A stretch of 64,000 nucleotides of DNA from an uncultured Lachnospiraceae bacterium. GTDB lineage: Bacteria; Bacillota; Clostridia; Lachnospirales; Lachnospiraceae. Below the pieces are notes generated by a model, which worked only from the letters and a program-made list of their open reading frames with translations, was not told the origin of the DNA and searched no databases. The translations under genes were made by a program, and so were the position numbers. The stretch covers positions 1-64,000 of the forward strand of contig CALWBQ010000055.1 of the NCBI GenBank assembly GCA_944376125.1, given 5' to 3'. This document shows positions 25,802 through 34,370 of the stretch, piece after piece. Positions within the stretch are counted from its first letter, which is position 1. Each line of letters starts with the position of its first letter.

Positions 25802-27127
25802 ATGGGTTTGGCTACATTTAAAGGCGGCATTCATCCCTATGAGGGAAAAGAATTGTCGGAAAATAAGCCGATACAGGTGCTTCTCCCCAAAGGGGATCTG
25901 GTCTTTCCAATGGCGCAGCACATCGGCGCTCCGGCAAAGCCGCTGGTGAAAAAGGGCGACCGGGTTCTGATGGGTCAGAAGATCGGTGAGGCCGGTGGAT
26001 TTATCTCCGCCAATGTCATTTGCTCTGTATCCGGCACAGTGAAGGCAGTGGAACCCAGGCTCATGGTAAATGGCTCCACCGTGATGTCAGTTGTGGTGGA
26101 AAACGATGGCCTGGATGAAAAAATAGAACATTTCGGAGAAGACCGGGATTATACGAAGCTGTCCAAAGACGAGATCAGGGAGATCATCAAGGAGGCCGGT
26201 ATCGTCGGGCTTGGAGGTGCCGGTTTTCCGACCAATGTGAAGCTGACGCCAAAGGATGACAGCAAGATTGACCATATTCTGGTGAATGGAGCGGAATGTG
26301 AGCCGTACCTGACTTCGGACTACCGGCTGATGCTGGAAGAACCAGAAAAGCTGGTAGGGGGCTTGAAGGTAATCTTAAGACTCTTTGATAATGCCAAGGG
26401 AGTGATTGCCATTGAGGACAATAAGCCGGAGGCAATTAAGAAACTCCAGGAGCTGGTAAAAGGGGAGAGCAAAATTGAAGTATGTCCTCTGAAAACCAAG
26501 TATCCTCAGGGCGGCGAGCGCTCTATCATCTATGCAGTGACTGGACGAAAGGTAAATTCCTCCATGCTGCCTGCTGACGCGGGGTGCATCGTGGACAATG
26601 TAGATACGGTCATTTCTATTTATAATGCAGTCTGTAAGCAGACCCCCCTGGTTCGCAAGATCATTACCGTAACCGGGGATGCTGTCGCAGAGCCAAAGAA
26701 TTTTAAGGTAAGATTGGGAACCAATTACCAGGAGCTTGTGGATGCGGCAGGCGGTTTTAAGACAGAACCGGAAAAAATCATTTCAGGAGGCCCTATGATG
26801 GGGCAGGCTCTGTTCAGCCTGGATGTTCCGGTGAGCAAGACTTCCTCTGCGCTGACCTGCTTTACGAAAGATATGGTGGCGGCTCAGGAGCCCACTCCCT
26901 GTATTCGCTGCGGCCGCTGTGTTTCTGTGTGTCCGAGCCGTATTGTTCCTCCGCTGATGATGCAGGCGGCCCTCAGAGGCGACTGTGAGCGGTTTGAGAA
27001 GTTAAACGGAATGGAATGTATGGAATGCGGCAGTTGTACTTACGTATGCCCGGCTAAGAGACCTTTGACCCAGGCATTTAAAGAGATGCGTAAGACTGTT
27101 GCGGCAAATCGGAGAAAGAAAGCGTAG
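25802..27127 (+). CDS. rnfC: Rnf complex subunit RnfC
   Basis: A 441-residue peripheral subunit of the ferredoxin:NAD+ oxidoreductase, which couples electron flow to Na+ or H+ export. The N-terminal half has the Complex I 51-kDa-like flavin/NADH fold, visible as GLGGAGFPTNVKL near residue 138 and a nearby VNGAECEPYLTSDYR. A SLBB region follows. The C-terminus has two 4Fe-4S motifs, CIRCGRCVSVC near 368 and CMECGSCTYVC near 407. The ATG at 25802 follows AGAGGG. It is the first gene of the Clostridia order C-D-G-E-A-B. Confidence 0.96.
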   Translation: MGLATFKGGIHPYEGKELSENKPIQVLLPKGDLVFPMAQHIGAPAKPLVKKGDRVLMGQKIGEAGGFISANVICSVSGTVKAVEPRLMVNGSTVMSVVVENDGLDEKIEHFGEDRDYTKLSKDEIREIIKEAGIVGLGGAGFPTNVKLTPKDDSKIDHILVNGAECEPYLTSDYRLMLEEPEKLVGGLKVILRLFDNAKGVIAIEDNKPEAIKKLQELVKGESKIEVCPLKTKYPQGGERSIIYAVTGRKVNSSMLPADAGCIVDNVDTVISIYNAVCKQTPLVRKIITVTGDAVAEPKNFKVRLGTNYQELVDAAGGFKTEPEKIISGGPMMGQALFSLDVPVSKTSSALTCFTKDMVAAQEPTPCIRCGRCVSVCPSRIVPPLMMQAALRGDCERFEKLNGMECMECGSCTYVCPAKRPLTQAFKEMRKTVAANRRKKA

Positions 27128-27140
27128 GAGGCCAGAGAGA

Positions 27141-28073
27141 ATGAACAGATTATTAAACGTATCCTCGTCCCCTCACGTTAGGGACCAGGTAACGACCAGC
27201 AATATTATGTTTGATGTGGCCATTGCGATGCTTCCGGCAGCCGCATTCGGCGTATATCAATTTGGGCTGAACGCGCTGATTGTCATAATCGGCACGGTTC
27301 TGGCCTGTGTAGCCAGTGAGTATGTGTTTGAGAAAGGCATGAAGAAACCGATCACCATCGCTGATGGCAGTGCTGTGGTGACGGGACTGATTCTGGCGCT
27401 GAACATGCCGCCGGATATCCCGGTGTGGATTCCGATGCTGGGCGGTGTTTTCGCCATTATCATTGTCAAGCAGCTTTACGGCGGCCTGGGACAGAACTTT
27501 ATGAACCCAGCGCTGGCAGCGCGCTGCTTCCTGCTGATCTCTTTTACAAACAAGATGACAACCTTCACTCTGGACGGTGTTTCCGGGGCAACCCCCCTGG
27601 CAGTGTTAAAGAGCGGCGGCACGGTGGATGTGGCAGCGATGTTTATAGGACGGATTCCCGGAACCATCGGCGAGGTGTCCGTCATTGCACTGCTGATCGG
27701 CGCTGCCTATATGCTGTGGAGGAAGGTTATCACCATCCGCATCCCGGCAGCTTACCTGATCACCTTTACATTGTTTATTATCATCTTCGGCGGCCATGGC
27801 CTGGATCCCACCTTTATCCTGGCCCATCTGTGCGGCGGCGGATTGATTTTCGGGGCATTTTTTATGGCTACAGATTATGTTACCAGCCCCATCACCCCGG
27901 CAGGCCAGATCATCTACGGCGTCCTGATGGGGTGCCTGACAGGGCTCTTCCGTCTGTTCGGCGGTTCCGCTGAGGGCGTTTCCTATGCGATTATCCTCAG
28001 CAATGTTATGGTTCCGCTGATTGAGAAGGTTACCCTTCCAAAGGCATTTGGAAAGGAGGGCAAAAAGGCATGA
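27141..28073 (+). CDS. rnfD: Rnf complex subunit RnfD
   Basis: A 310-residue integral membrane subunit that carries a covalently bound FMN. The flavinylation motif SGAT is present with Thr151 as the expected attachment residue (context DGVSGATPLA). Eight to ten membrane segments are predicted, with the conserved Gln-Asn-Phe-Met-Asn-Pro-Ala motif near residue 120. The ATG at 27141 follows AGGAGGCCAGAGAGA and lies 13 bases after rnfC. An ApbE flavin transferase is required for FMN attachment and is not in this window. Confidence 0.95.
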   Translation: MNRLLNVSSSPHVRDQVTTSNIMFDVAIAMLPAAAFGVYQFGLNALIVIIGTVLACVASEYVFEKGMKKPITIADGSAVVTGLILALNMPPDIPVWIPMLGGVFAIIIVKQLYGGLGQNFMNPALAARCFLLISFTNKMTTFTLDGVSGATPLAVLKSGGTVDVAAMFIGRIPGTIGEVSVIALLIGAAYMLWRKVITIRIPAAYLITFTLFIIIFGGHGLDPTFILAHLCGGGLIFGAFFMATDYVTSPITPAGQIIYGVLMGCLTGLFRLFGGSAEGVSYAIILSNVMVPLIEKVTLPKAFGKEGKKA

Positions 28074-28678
28074 AAAAGGGCGGATTTATGAAAGACGCGC
28101 TGATTCTGTTTGCCATCACGGTTGTGGCAGGCGGCTGTCTGGGCGGCGTCTATGAGATCACAAAAGAACCCATCGAGAGAGCAAACCAGGCGGCCCAGAT
28201 TGCAGCATATCAGGAGGTGCTTCCAGAGGCTGTTGATTTTAACAGCGACGGCATGGATGAGAGGATTGCAGCTTCTGCAGATGAGATCGCATCTCAGGGT
28301 TATGGCAATGTTTACATTGACAGCGCTGCGGCCGCTGTGGATGCTTCCGGAAACAATATCGGTTATGTAGTGTCCTCCACATCTGGGGATGGCTACGGCG
28401 GAGAGGTGAAGATCTCCGTGGGAATTGATGAAGACGGCGCCGTTACTGGAATTGCGTTTTTGTCTCTGTCCGAGACACCCGGACTGGGTATGAATGCGAC
28501 CCAGGATTCCTTTAAGGGACAGTTTGCAGGAAAGAATGTTGACAAGCTGACAGTGACCAAATCGCCTACAGGAGCTGACGATGAGATCGTCGCTATGTCC
28601 GGCGCAACGGTCACTTCCAACGCAGTAACCAATGCAGTTAATGCGGCAATTTACTTTGCAAAGAACTGCATCGAGTAG
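28070..28678 (+). CDS. rnfG: Rnf complex subunit RnfG (FMN-binding)
   Basis: A 202-residue subunit with one N-terminal membrane helix (about 8-28) and an outside FMN-bind domain. The attachment motif SGATVTS (177-183) has Thr180 as the likely flavinylated residue. LSETPGLG near residue 140 is also typical of the family. The start overlaps the rnfD stop as ATGA, so translation is probably coupled. It passes electrons between the outer flavin sites and RnfD in the complex. Confidence 0.95.
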   Translation: MKKGGFMKDALILFAITVVAGGCLGGVYEITKEPIERANQAAQIAAYQEVLPEAVDFNSDGMDERIAASADEIASQGYGNVYIDSAAAAVDASGNNIGYVVSSTSGDGYGGEVKISVGIDEDGAVTGIAFLSLSETPGLGMNATQDSFKGQFAGKNVDKLTVTKSPTGADDEIVAMSGATVTSNAVTNAVNAAIYFAKNCIE

Positions 28679-28691
28679 GAGGTGGGACAGA

Positions 28692-29411
28692 ATGAACAAG
28701 TGTATAGAACGAATTTATAATGGTATTATTAAAGAAAATCCTACCTTCGTGCTGATGCTGGGCATGTGTCCGACTTTGGCAGTTACAACATCTGCTTCGA
28801 ATGGTATCGGCATGGGACTCAGCACTACGGCCGTGTTGATTTTCTCGAACTTATTGATCTCCGCAATGCGGAATATAATCCCGGACAGAGTCCGGATTCC
28901 GGCTTTTATCGTAATTGTGGCATCCCTGGTAACCATTGTGCAGCTTTTGATCCAGGCATACCTTCCCAGCCTGTACGACGCTCTGGGGATTTACATTCCT
29001 CTTATTGTAGTAAACTGTATCATTTTGGGCCGCGCAGAGGCGTATGCATCTAAGAACGGCCCCATCGCCTCCGCTTTTGACGGTCTGGGCATGGGCCTGG
29101 GATTTACTGTGGGTCTGACCTGCATCAGTATTTTCCGTGAACTGCTGGGTTCCGGTTCCTTCTTTGGAATGGAATTTATTCCGGAAGATTTCCATATTTC
29201 GATTTTTGTCCTGGCGCCAGGTGCCTTCTTTGTTCTGTCGATGCTGACGGCTCTCCAGAACAAATTTAAGGCTCCGTCAGCCACCAACGGCTCCGTGCCT
29301 GCATCGCAGCTGGCCTGCGGCGGTGACTGTATGCACTGCTCTGGCTCCGTGTGCGCGGAGAACCACATGAAACTGGAAACCAGGCAGGGACAGGCTGCTA
29401 AGAAAGACTGA
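28692..29411 (+). CDS. rnfE: Rnf complex subunit RnfE
   Basis: A 239-residue integral membrane subunit with about six helices, paired with RnfA around the central electron-transfer site. Family features are ENPTFVLMLGMCPTLAVT near residue 17 and GRAEAYASKNGP near 115. After the last helix the chain carries a hydrophilic tail of about 40 residues with four Cys in CGGDCMHCSGSVC, which could bind metal or form disulfides. Some clostridial RnfE proteins seem to have similar tails, but I cannot check how widely. The ATG at 28692 follows AGGAGGTGGGACAG. Confidence 0.94.
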   Translation: MNKCIERIYNGIIKENPTFVLMLGMCPTLAVTTSASNGIGMGLSTTAVLIFSNLLISAMRNIIPDRVRIPAFIVIVASLVTIVQLLIQAYLPSLYDALGIYIPLIVVNCIILGRAEAYASKNGPIASAFDGLGMGLGFTVGLTCISIFRELLGSGSFFGMEFIPEDFHISIFVLAPGAFFVLSMLTALQNKFKAPSATNGSVPASQLACGGDCMHCSGSVCAENHMKLETRQGQAAKKD

Positions 29412-29427
29412 TAGGAGGATGGAGTAG

Positions 29428-30003
29428 ATGAAAGAATTATTGCTGATTGTAATTGGATCCGCCTTGGTCAACAACGTAGTATTGAGCCAGTTCCTGGGGC
29501 TTTGTCCTTTCCTGGGCGTATCTAAAAAAGTAGAGACTGCCGCCGGCATGGGCGTGGCCGTTATCTTTGTTATCACCCTGGCCAGCATCGCTACCAACCG
29601 GATCTATGCGTGGGTTCTGGTGCCTTTAGGGCTGGAGTATCTGCAGACTATCGCATTTATCCTGGTGATTGCAGCGCTGGTTCAGTTCGTGGAGATGTTC
29701 CTGAAGAAAAATATGGTGGCGCTCTATGAATCCCTGGGTGTTTACCTTCCCCTGATCACCACCAACTGCGCCGTTCTGGGCGTGGCTCTGACCAATGTTC
29801 AGGAAAATTACAATTTCCTTGAGAGTGTTATGAATGGCATCGGTATTTCCGTCGGATTCACCATCGCCATCATCATGCTGGCCGGTATCCGTGAAAAGAT
29901 CGAGAACAACGATATCCCCTACAGCTTTAAAGGATCTCCCATTGTTCTGATCACAGCCGGATTGATGGCGATCTCATTTTTCGGATTTTCCGGATTAATT
30001 TAA
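29428..30003 (+). CDS. rnfA: Rnf complex subunit RnfA
   Basis: A 191-residue integral membrane subunit with six predicted helices, homologous to RnfE in inverted orientation. The conserved Cys-containing segments LGLCPFLGVS near residue 25 and TTNCAVLGVAL near 111 hold the Cys residues that, together with those of RnfE, bind the intramembrane iron-sulfur site. It follows rnfE by 16 bases with AGGAGG before the ATG. Nothing unusual is seen. Confidence 0.96.
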   Translation: MKELLLIVIGSALVNNVVLSQFLGLCPFLGVSKKVETAAGMGVAVIFVITLASIATNRIYAWVLVPLGLEYLQTIAFILVIAALVQFVEMFLKKNMVALYESLGVYLPLITTNCAVLGVALTNVQENYNFLESVMNGIGISVGFTIAIIMLAGIREKIENNDIPYSFKGSPIVLITAGLMAISFFGFSGLI

Positions 30004-30018
30004 AGGAGGAGACGAAGG

Positions 30019-30816
30019 ATGAACGAAATGGTAATGGGAATTATTGGCGCTACAGTGGTTGTTGGCATCATCGGCATTGTGATCGGTGTTCTGCTGGGAG
30101 TTGCCAGTGAAAAGTTTAAAGTAGAAGTAGATGAGAAAGAAACCCTTGTCCGGGAAGAGCTTCCCGGAAACAACTGCGGCGGCTGCGGCTATGCAGGCTG
30201 TGATGCTCTGGCGAAAGCGATCGCTGCCGGGGAAGCAGATGTAGGTGCCTGCCCGGTGGGCGGAGCGCCGGTAGCTGAGAAGATTGCCGCCATCATGGGC
30301 GTAGAGGCCGGGACAAAGGTGAAGAAGGTTGCCTTTGTGAAGTGCAAAGGAACATGTGATAAGACAAAAGTGCAGTATCATTATTACGGGATCAACGACT
30401 GCCGGAAGGCTTCCGTTGTTCCTGGGGCGGGTGAGAAGGCCTGCTCCTACGGCTGCATGGGCTTTGGCTCCTGTGTCAATGCCTGTGAGTTTGACGCCAT
30501 CCATGTGGTGGACGGTATCGCCGTGGTAGATAAAGAAAAATGTGTGGCCTGCGGAAAGTGCGTGGATGCCTGTCCTCTGAGTCTGATCACCCTGGTGCCC
30601 TACGACGCCAAGCATCTGGTTCAGTGCAACTCTCACGATAAAGGCAAGGACGTAAAGGCAAAGTGCGACAATGGCTGTATCGGCTGTACCCTGTGCACCA
30701 AACAGTGCGAATTTGACGCCATCCATATGGACAACAACGTAGCGGTCATTGACTACGAGAAGTGCACCAACTGCGGTAAATGTGCAGAGAAATGTCCGGT
30801 GAAGGTCATTATCTGA
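30019..30816 (+). CDS. rnfB: Rnf complex subunit RnfB (multi-cluster ferredoxin subunit)
   Basis: A 265-residue subunit with one N-terminal membrane helix and a cytoplasmic part rich in iron-sulfur clusters; it takes electrons from ferredoxin. Visible motifs are the four-Cys NCGGCGYAGCDALAKAI near residue 52, a Cys-rich middle (CKGTC, then CSYGCMGFGSC), and ferredoxin motifs CVACGKCVDACP near 175, CIGCTLCTKQC near 220 and CTNCGKCAEKCP near 255. The ATG follows AAGGAGG. It is the last gene of the operon and a terminator follows about 60 bases later. Confidence 0.95.
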   Translation: MNEMVMGIIGATVVVGIIGIVIGVLLGVASEKFKVEVDEKETLVREELPGNNCGGCGYAGCDALAKAIAAGEADVGACPVGGAPVAEKIAAIMGVEAGTKVKKVAFVKCKGTCDKTKVQYHYYGINDCRKASVVPGAGEKACSYGCMGFGSCVNACEFDAIHVVDGIAVVDKEKCVACGKCVDACPLSLITLVPYDAKHLVQCNSHDKGKDVKAKCDNGCIGCTLCTKQCEFDAIHMDNNVAVIDYEKCTNCGKCAEKCPVKVII

Positions 30817-30874
30817 TAAAAAAGAAGGAGTCTGCAGCGTTTTCCTGTTATTTTGCAGCAAGGCTCTGAAGAAC

Positions 30875-30925
30875 AAAAATGCCATGGACAGTCAGAAAAA
30901 CTCTGACTGCCTGTGGCATTTTTAT
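30875..30925 (+). terminator. Intrinsic terminator of the rnf operon
   Basis: The outer stem AAAAATGCCA/TGGCATTTTT (30875-30884 with 30914-30923) encloses an inner stem CAGTCAGA/TCTGACTG. The A-rich 5' side and U-rich 3' side could also work in the reverse direction. Confidence 0.88.
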
Positions 30926-30983
30926 GTTGCCGCATTGAAAATGCTGCTTCCTGCTGTTATGCACAGGGCAAAAATATTTGATC

Positions 30984-31013
30984 TTGATAAATTTGTTTCC
31001 TATATGTTATGAT
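30984..31013 (+). promoter_or_regulatory. Promoter of the large surface protein gene
   Basis: TTGATA (30984-30989), an 18-base spacer and TATGAT (31008-31013), about 75 bases before the GTG start. Confidence 0.55.
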
Positions 31014-31087
31014 AACACTGAAGAAAAGCCCAGAAGATCAATGGAGATGGCGATATATCGATCGTCTGGAAAAGGGGGAAAAGAAGA

Positions 31088-34000
31088 GTGAAAAATGTGG
31101 AGAGATACACAAGAGGACTTGCTAAGTTCCTGGCGTTGATTCTCATGCTGTCCTGTCTGTTTCAGCCAGGTATTGAGGCACATGCCTCGGCTGCAGATGC
31201 GGATTCGGGATCAGGCAGCAGGCAGGAACAGACATCGGGAGTGCAGCTGAAGACGGCAACTCCTTCCAACGCGTCTCCGGAAGAGGAGATGGAAGAGGAG
31301 ATAGAAGAGGAGCCGGAAGAGATACAGGAAGGTTCTTCGGGGCGCACAGACAGAAGAGGCGGCGTTAAAATTGCTACCCCCTCTAATGCTCAGATGGGGA
31401 TCGCTCCGAATTCGCTGCTTCCTCTGACCGATGTGCAGGCGACGGTGGATTTAACGGGCTATGCATGGGAAGCACTGAAGGAAATGAAGTGGCAAACCGT
31501 GTTGAGCAAGCTCGTCGATAATGACGGGAATCCTATCGATATTGCCGATGATAAGGTGATATTGGTCTCCTGGAGTGATGAGGATGATCAATATGAAGAA
31601 ATCGATCGGGATGGCAGTGTAGATCTGACACAAACAGGTGTGGAAGACAAAGATAATTTGTTTACAATGAAACTGCTTGTGAGCAGCGGTGCACAGCTGG
31701 ATTACAGCGCGATCCGCTATGAAGTTACGGTGCATATATCACCTAAAGAAAAAGAATGGACAGATCACCTGACTTTTTACTTGACTGAAGACAGTGACTT
31801 GTCGACGGGAAATATTACTAGTAGTGCTAGCCTTTTATATATAGAGTCGGTGTCTGATATATCCAAAATACCGGAAACCATTGTTGAATGTTATTATTCT
31901 GATCACAAAGAGACGAACAGCTACAAGTTTGCTATAAGCAGTAAGTATCTGAGAGAAACAGAAGGTGTAAGGATAAATGTATATGATATGCAGACAATAC
32001 GAGATAAGATGGATAACCTTAAAATTGGCGCTAATGTAAGCGGTCTGGGAGACTCCATTGACAATATACTGAATATAAACGATGCAGCATATGACATCGG
32101 GAATGCTGCTAAAGAGTCAAACAAAAATGAATTCTGCGTTGTATACTCGCAAGATGGTGAGATAATTGCATATCAGGGTCTGAAATTTATAGTGTACAAT
32201 GGCAGTGCGGTGTATGACGTACTGGGAGGTCTGTATGCATATGAAAACGGTGAAAGGGTGTTGGCAGCAGAAAGGATTAGCAGACCGAAAAATACTTTAA
32301 ATTGGATTATAAAACCGGATTCGGAAAACAGCAGTGTAAATATAGACTATCAGGATATAGAGTATGCACTGAACACACAATATTCACCAGAGGGTACTTA
32401 TTATTATGCCGTAAACAGTACCAGAGTAACGAAAGTAGAGATAGGAAAAAGGGGCGGAGAAGATGGAATGGATGATGTGGAAGCCATTGATAATATGTCT
32501 CTGGGTTATCCAATAGATTTCGGCGAAGGCAAAAGGTGGGTGCAATTGACGCTGGATGATGGAAGCATCTTTAAGCATTTCATCAGGGTAAAAGAGGGCA
32601 CATCTTCTGCTGCAGCCACTTACGATCCGGCGCCGGTTGCAGGCGGGAAAGATCCGAATTTTCATGTGGACGGCTGCTACAGTGGGCCTCAGGAAGGCTT
32701 TAAAAATAACCAAATTGAAATGCTATTAGATACATACTATGGTTACGGATATCAGACGCTGCTCATCTCCCCGGATGCAGATATGAACCTCAGTGAGATG
32801 TATATTAGTTTTAGTCCAACCAATGCAATAGTGTACGTCGGAGAAGAAAAACAGCAGTCGGGGCAGACGTCTCAGAATTTTTCAAGCGGAACTCCGGTGG
32901 AATATCGGGTCCAAATCGGCAATACATATAAAACCTATTCGGTCACAGTAGCAGAACCAGAAAACGGTAGTGCGAAATTATTTGTTTACGGCCCGTCGGA
33001 ACGGGAGATCTTCCTGGATGCGTATTTTAAATATGAACACAACATCCTCATTGCCAATATCGGAGATCAACCACTGACAGGACTGAAAGCGGAACTAGTG
33101 GAACCCCAGCATGTAAAGCTGCATGAGTATTGGACTGTAGGCGGGGAAGGCAACAATGTTCTGGAAGCCTTCAAAGAGGGTGAACTTTTCCTGGCAAAGA
33201 TCACTCTGGTGCCGGATGGGGAAGGAGAGATCAGCGGCACGCTGAAGATTTCGGCTGAAGGTCAGGATGACATATATATCACATTAAAGGGATATTCAGG
33301 AGATCCGGTTATCACTACCAAAGAGCTGCCTGGCGCTTCCAAGGGTGTCCCGTATGCTTATCAGATAGAAACCAGCAATCAGCACAGTTGGAATGAGGTT
33401 ACCTACTATTTGGAAGAGGGGCGTCTGCCGAAGGGCCTGAATATGGAGAACGGAATGATATACGGCACCCCTGAGGAGACTGGAGAGTTTGATATCAGGG
33501 TGAGGGCAAGTTTCAGCCGCGATGCGTTTGATGATTCTTTTGCGGAATTTACGCTGACTGTGGCTAATCCATCTGATGATGACGGCGGAAGCAGTTCTGA
33601 AGGCGGGTCCAGTTCCGGCGGAAGCAGTTCCGAAGGCGGGTCCAGCTCCGGCGACAGCAGTTCCAGCTCTGATACAGGAGGATATACAGGGGATTCCTGG
33701 TCCTGGGATGGAACCGGTTGGAGATACCGGCTGCTGAATGGCTCGGCTCTCACCAACAGCTGGCATCAGCTGCCTTATAATGGGAGTATAGACTGGTATT
33801 TCTTTGATGAACAGGGCTATATGGCCACTGGATGGCTGACATATGAAGGGCGAACGTATTATTTGAATCCGGAAGCCGATGGAACCCGGGGAAGAATGTG
33901 CACCGGGTGGATGTATTTAGATGGTGCCTGGTACTACTTTAATGAAGAATCCGATGGCACCAGAGGGGCCATGTTGACAGCCGGCTGGCATTATCTGCCT

Positions 34001-34258
34001 TACAATGGCATTATGGATTGGTACTATTTTGATGAAAACGGACAGATGAAAACTGGCTGGATTACATTGGACGGTGAAAGATACTATTTAAATCCCGTAT
34101 CTGACGGAACCAAAGGAAAGATGTACACCGGCTGGCATTTGATCGATGGAGAATGGTATTACTTCAACGAAGAGTCCGATGGAACCCGCGGGGCTATGGC
34201 GGCCAATACTTGGATTGATGGCCATTATGTAGGTGCAGCAGGGGCCAGAGTGAACTGA
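31088..34258 (+). CDS. Large secreted protein with He_PIG Ig-like domain and cell-wall-binding repeats
   Basis: A 1056-residue exported protein. It has a signal peptide (about 1-34, ending AHASA), an acidic low-complexity region with ATPSNA motifs at about 57 and 94, and a long unrecognised central region (about 110-735). An Ig-like He_PIG domain follows (about 737-832; GLNMENGMIYGTPEETG). A Ser/Gly-rich linker then leads to choline-binding-type repeats (GWLTYEGRTYYLN, GWMYLDGAWYYFN) to the end. The repeats would bind wall polymers. The function of the centre is unknown. The start is GTG at 31088 behind AGGGGGAAAAGAAGA. Two 60-base lines in the centre (31861-31980) each count 21 G+C, poorer than neighbouring genes, which hints at separate origin. 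Confidence 0.8.
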   Translation: MKNVERYTRGLAKFLALILMLSCLFQPGIEAHASAADADSGSGSRQEQTSGVQLKTATPSNASPEEEMEEEIEEEPEEIQEGSSGRTDRRGGVKIATPSNAQMGIAPNSLLPLTDVQATVDLTGYAWEALKEMKWQTVLSKLVDNDGNPIDIADDKVILVSWSDEDDQYEEIDRDGSVDLTQTGVEDKDNLFTMKLLVSSGAQLDYSAIRYEVTVHISPKEKEWTDHLTFYLTEDSDLSTGNITSSASLLYIESVSDISKIPETIVECYYSDHKETNSYKFAISSKYLRETEGVRINVYDMQTIRDKMDNLKIGANVSGLGDSIDNILNINDAAYDIGNAAKESNKNEFCVVYSQDGEIIAYQGLKFIVYNGSAVYDVLGGLYAYENGERVLAAERISRPKNTLNWIIKPDSENSSVNIDYQDIEYALNTQYSPEGTYYYAVNSTRVTKVEIGKRGGEDGMDDVEAIDNMSLGYPIDFGEGKRWVQLTLDDGSIFKHFIRVKEGTSSAAATYDPAPVAGGKDPNFHVDGCYSGPQEGFKNNQIEMLLDTYYGYGYQTLLISPDADMNLSEMYISFSPTNAIVYVGEEKQQSGQTSQNFSSGTPVEYRVQIGNTYKTYSVTVAEPENGSAKLFVYGPSEREIFLDAYFKYEHNILIANIGDQPLTGLKAELVEPQHVKLHEYWTVGGEGNNVLEAFKEGELFLAKITLVPDGEGEISGTLKISAEGQDDIYITLKGYSGDPVITTKELPGASKGVPYAYQIETSNQHSWNEVTYYLEEGRLPKGLNMENGMIYGTPEETGEFDIRVRASFSRDAFDDSFAEFTLTVANPSDDDGGSSSEGGSSSGGSSSEGGSSSGDSSSSSDTGGYTGDSWSWDGTGWRYRLLNGSALTNSWHQLPYNGSIDWYFFDEQGYMATGWLTYEGRTYYLNPEADGTRGRMCTGWMYLDGAWYYFNEESDGTRGAMLTAGWHYLPYNGIMDWYYFDENGQMKTGWITLDGERYYLNPVSDGTKGKMYTGWHLIDGEWYYFNEESDGTRGAMAANTWIDGHYVGAAGARVN
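33584..33649 (+). repeat. Tandem 33-bp repeat coding a Ser/Gly linker
   Basis: Two almost identical 33-bp units (33584-33616 and 33617-33649, differing at two positions by eye) code Gly-Gly-Ser-Ser-Ser-Glu-type linker. A degenerate third unit follows. Such repeats can change number by slippage and so alter linker length. Confidence 0.8.
33761..34210 (+). repeat. Two 225-bp repeats coding the wall-binding modules
   Basis: The module starting WHQLPYNG at 33761 recurs as WHYLPYNG at 33986, exactly 225 bp (75 codons) later. Each unit holds three wall-binding motifs and ends with ESDGTRGAM, which points to duplication of a 75-residue block. Confidence 0.8.
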
Positions 34259-34328
34259 GCAGCAGCCATTCCCCATATGCAAGCCGTACTGCGGGGCATT
34301 TGGCGAAAGGAATATTCTCTTTGTATGA

Positions 34329-34359
34329 GGGCTCTCAGCGATTAGCTGGGAGCCCTTTT
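34329..34359. terminator. Terminator between the surface protein and DUF4397 genes
   Basis: An 11-bp stem with one G-T pair (34329-34339 with 34345-34355) is followed by TTTT on the plus strand. It lies between converging genes and may serve both. Confidence 0.75.
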
Positions 34360-34370
34360 GATGGACTGCG

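Noticed and set aside
31261..31345. Acidic GAG/GAA-rich tract as a simple-sequence repeat element
   Set aside because: It is an in-frame Glu-rich segment of the surface protein with mixed codons, not a perfect microsatellite.
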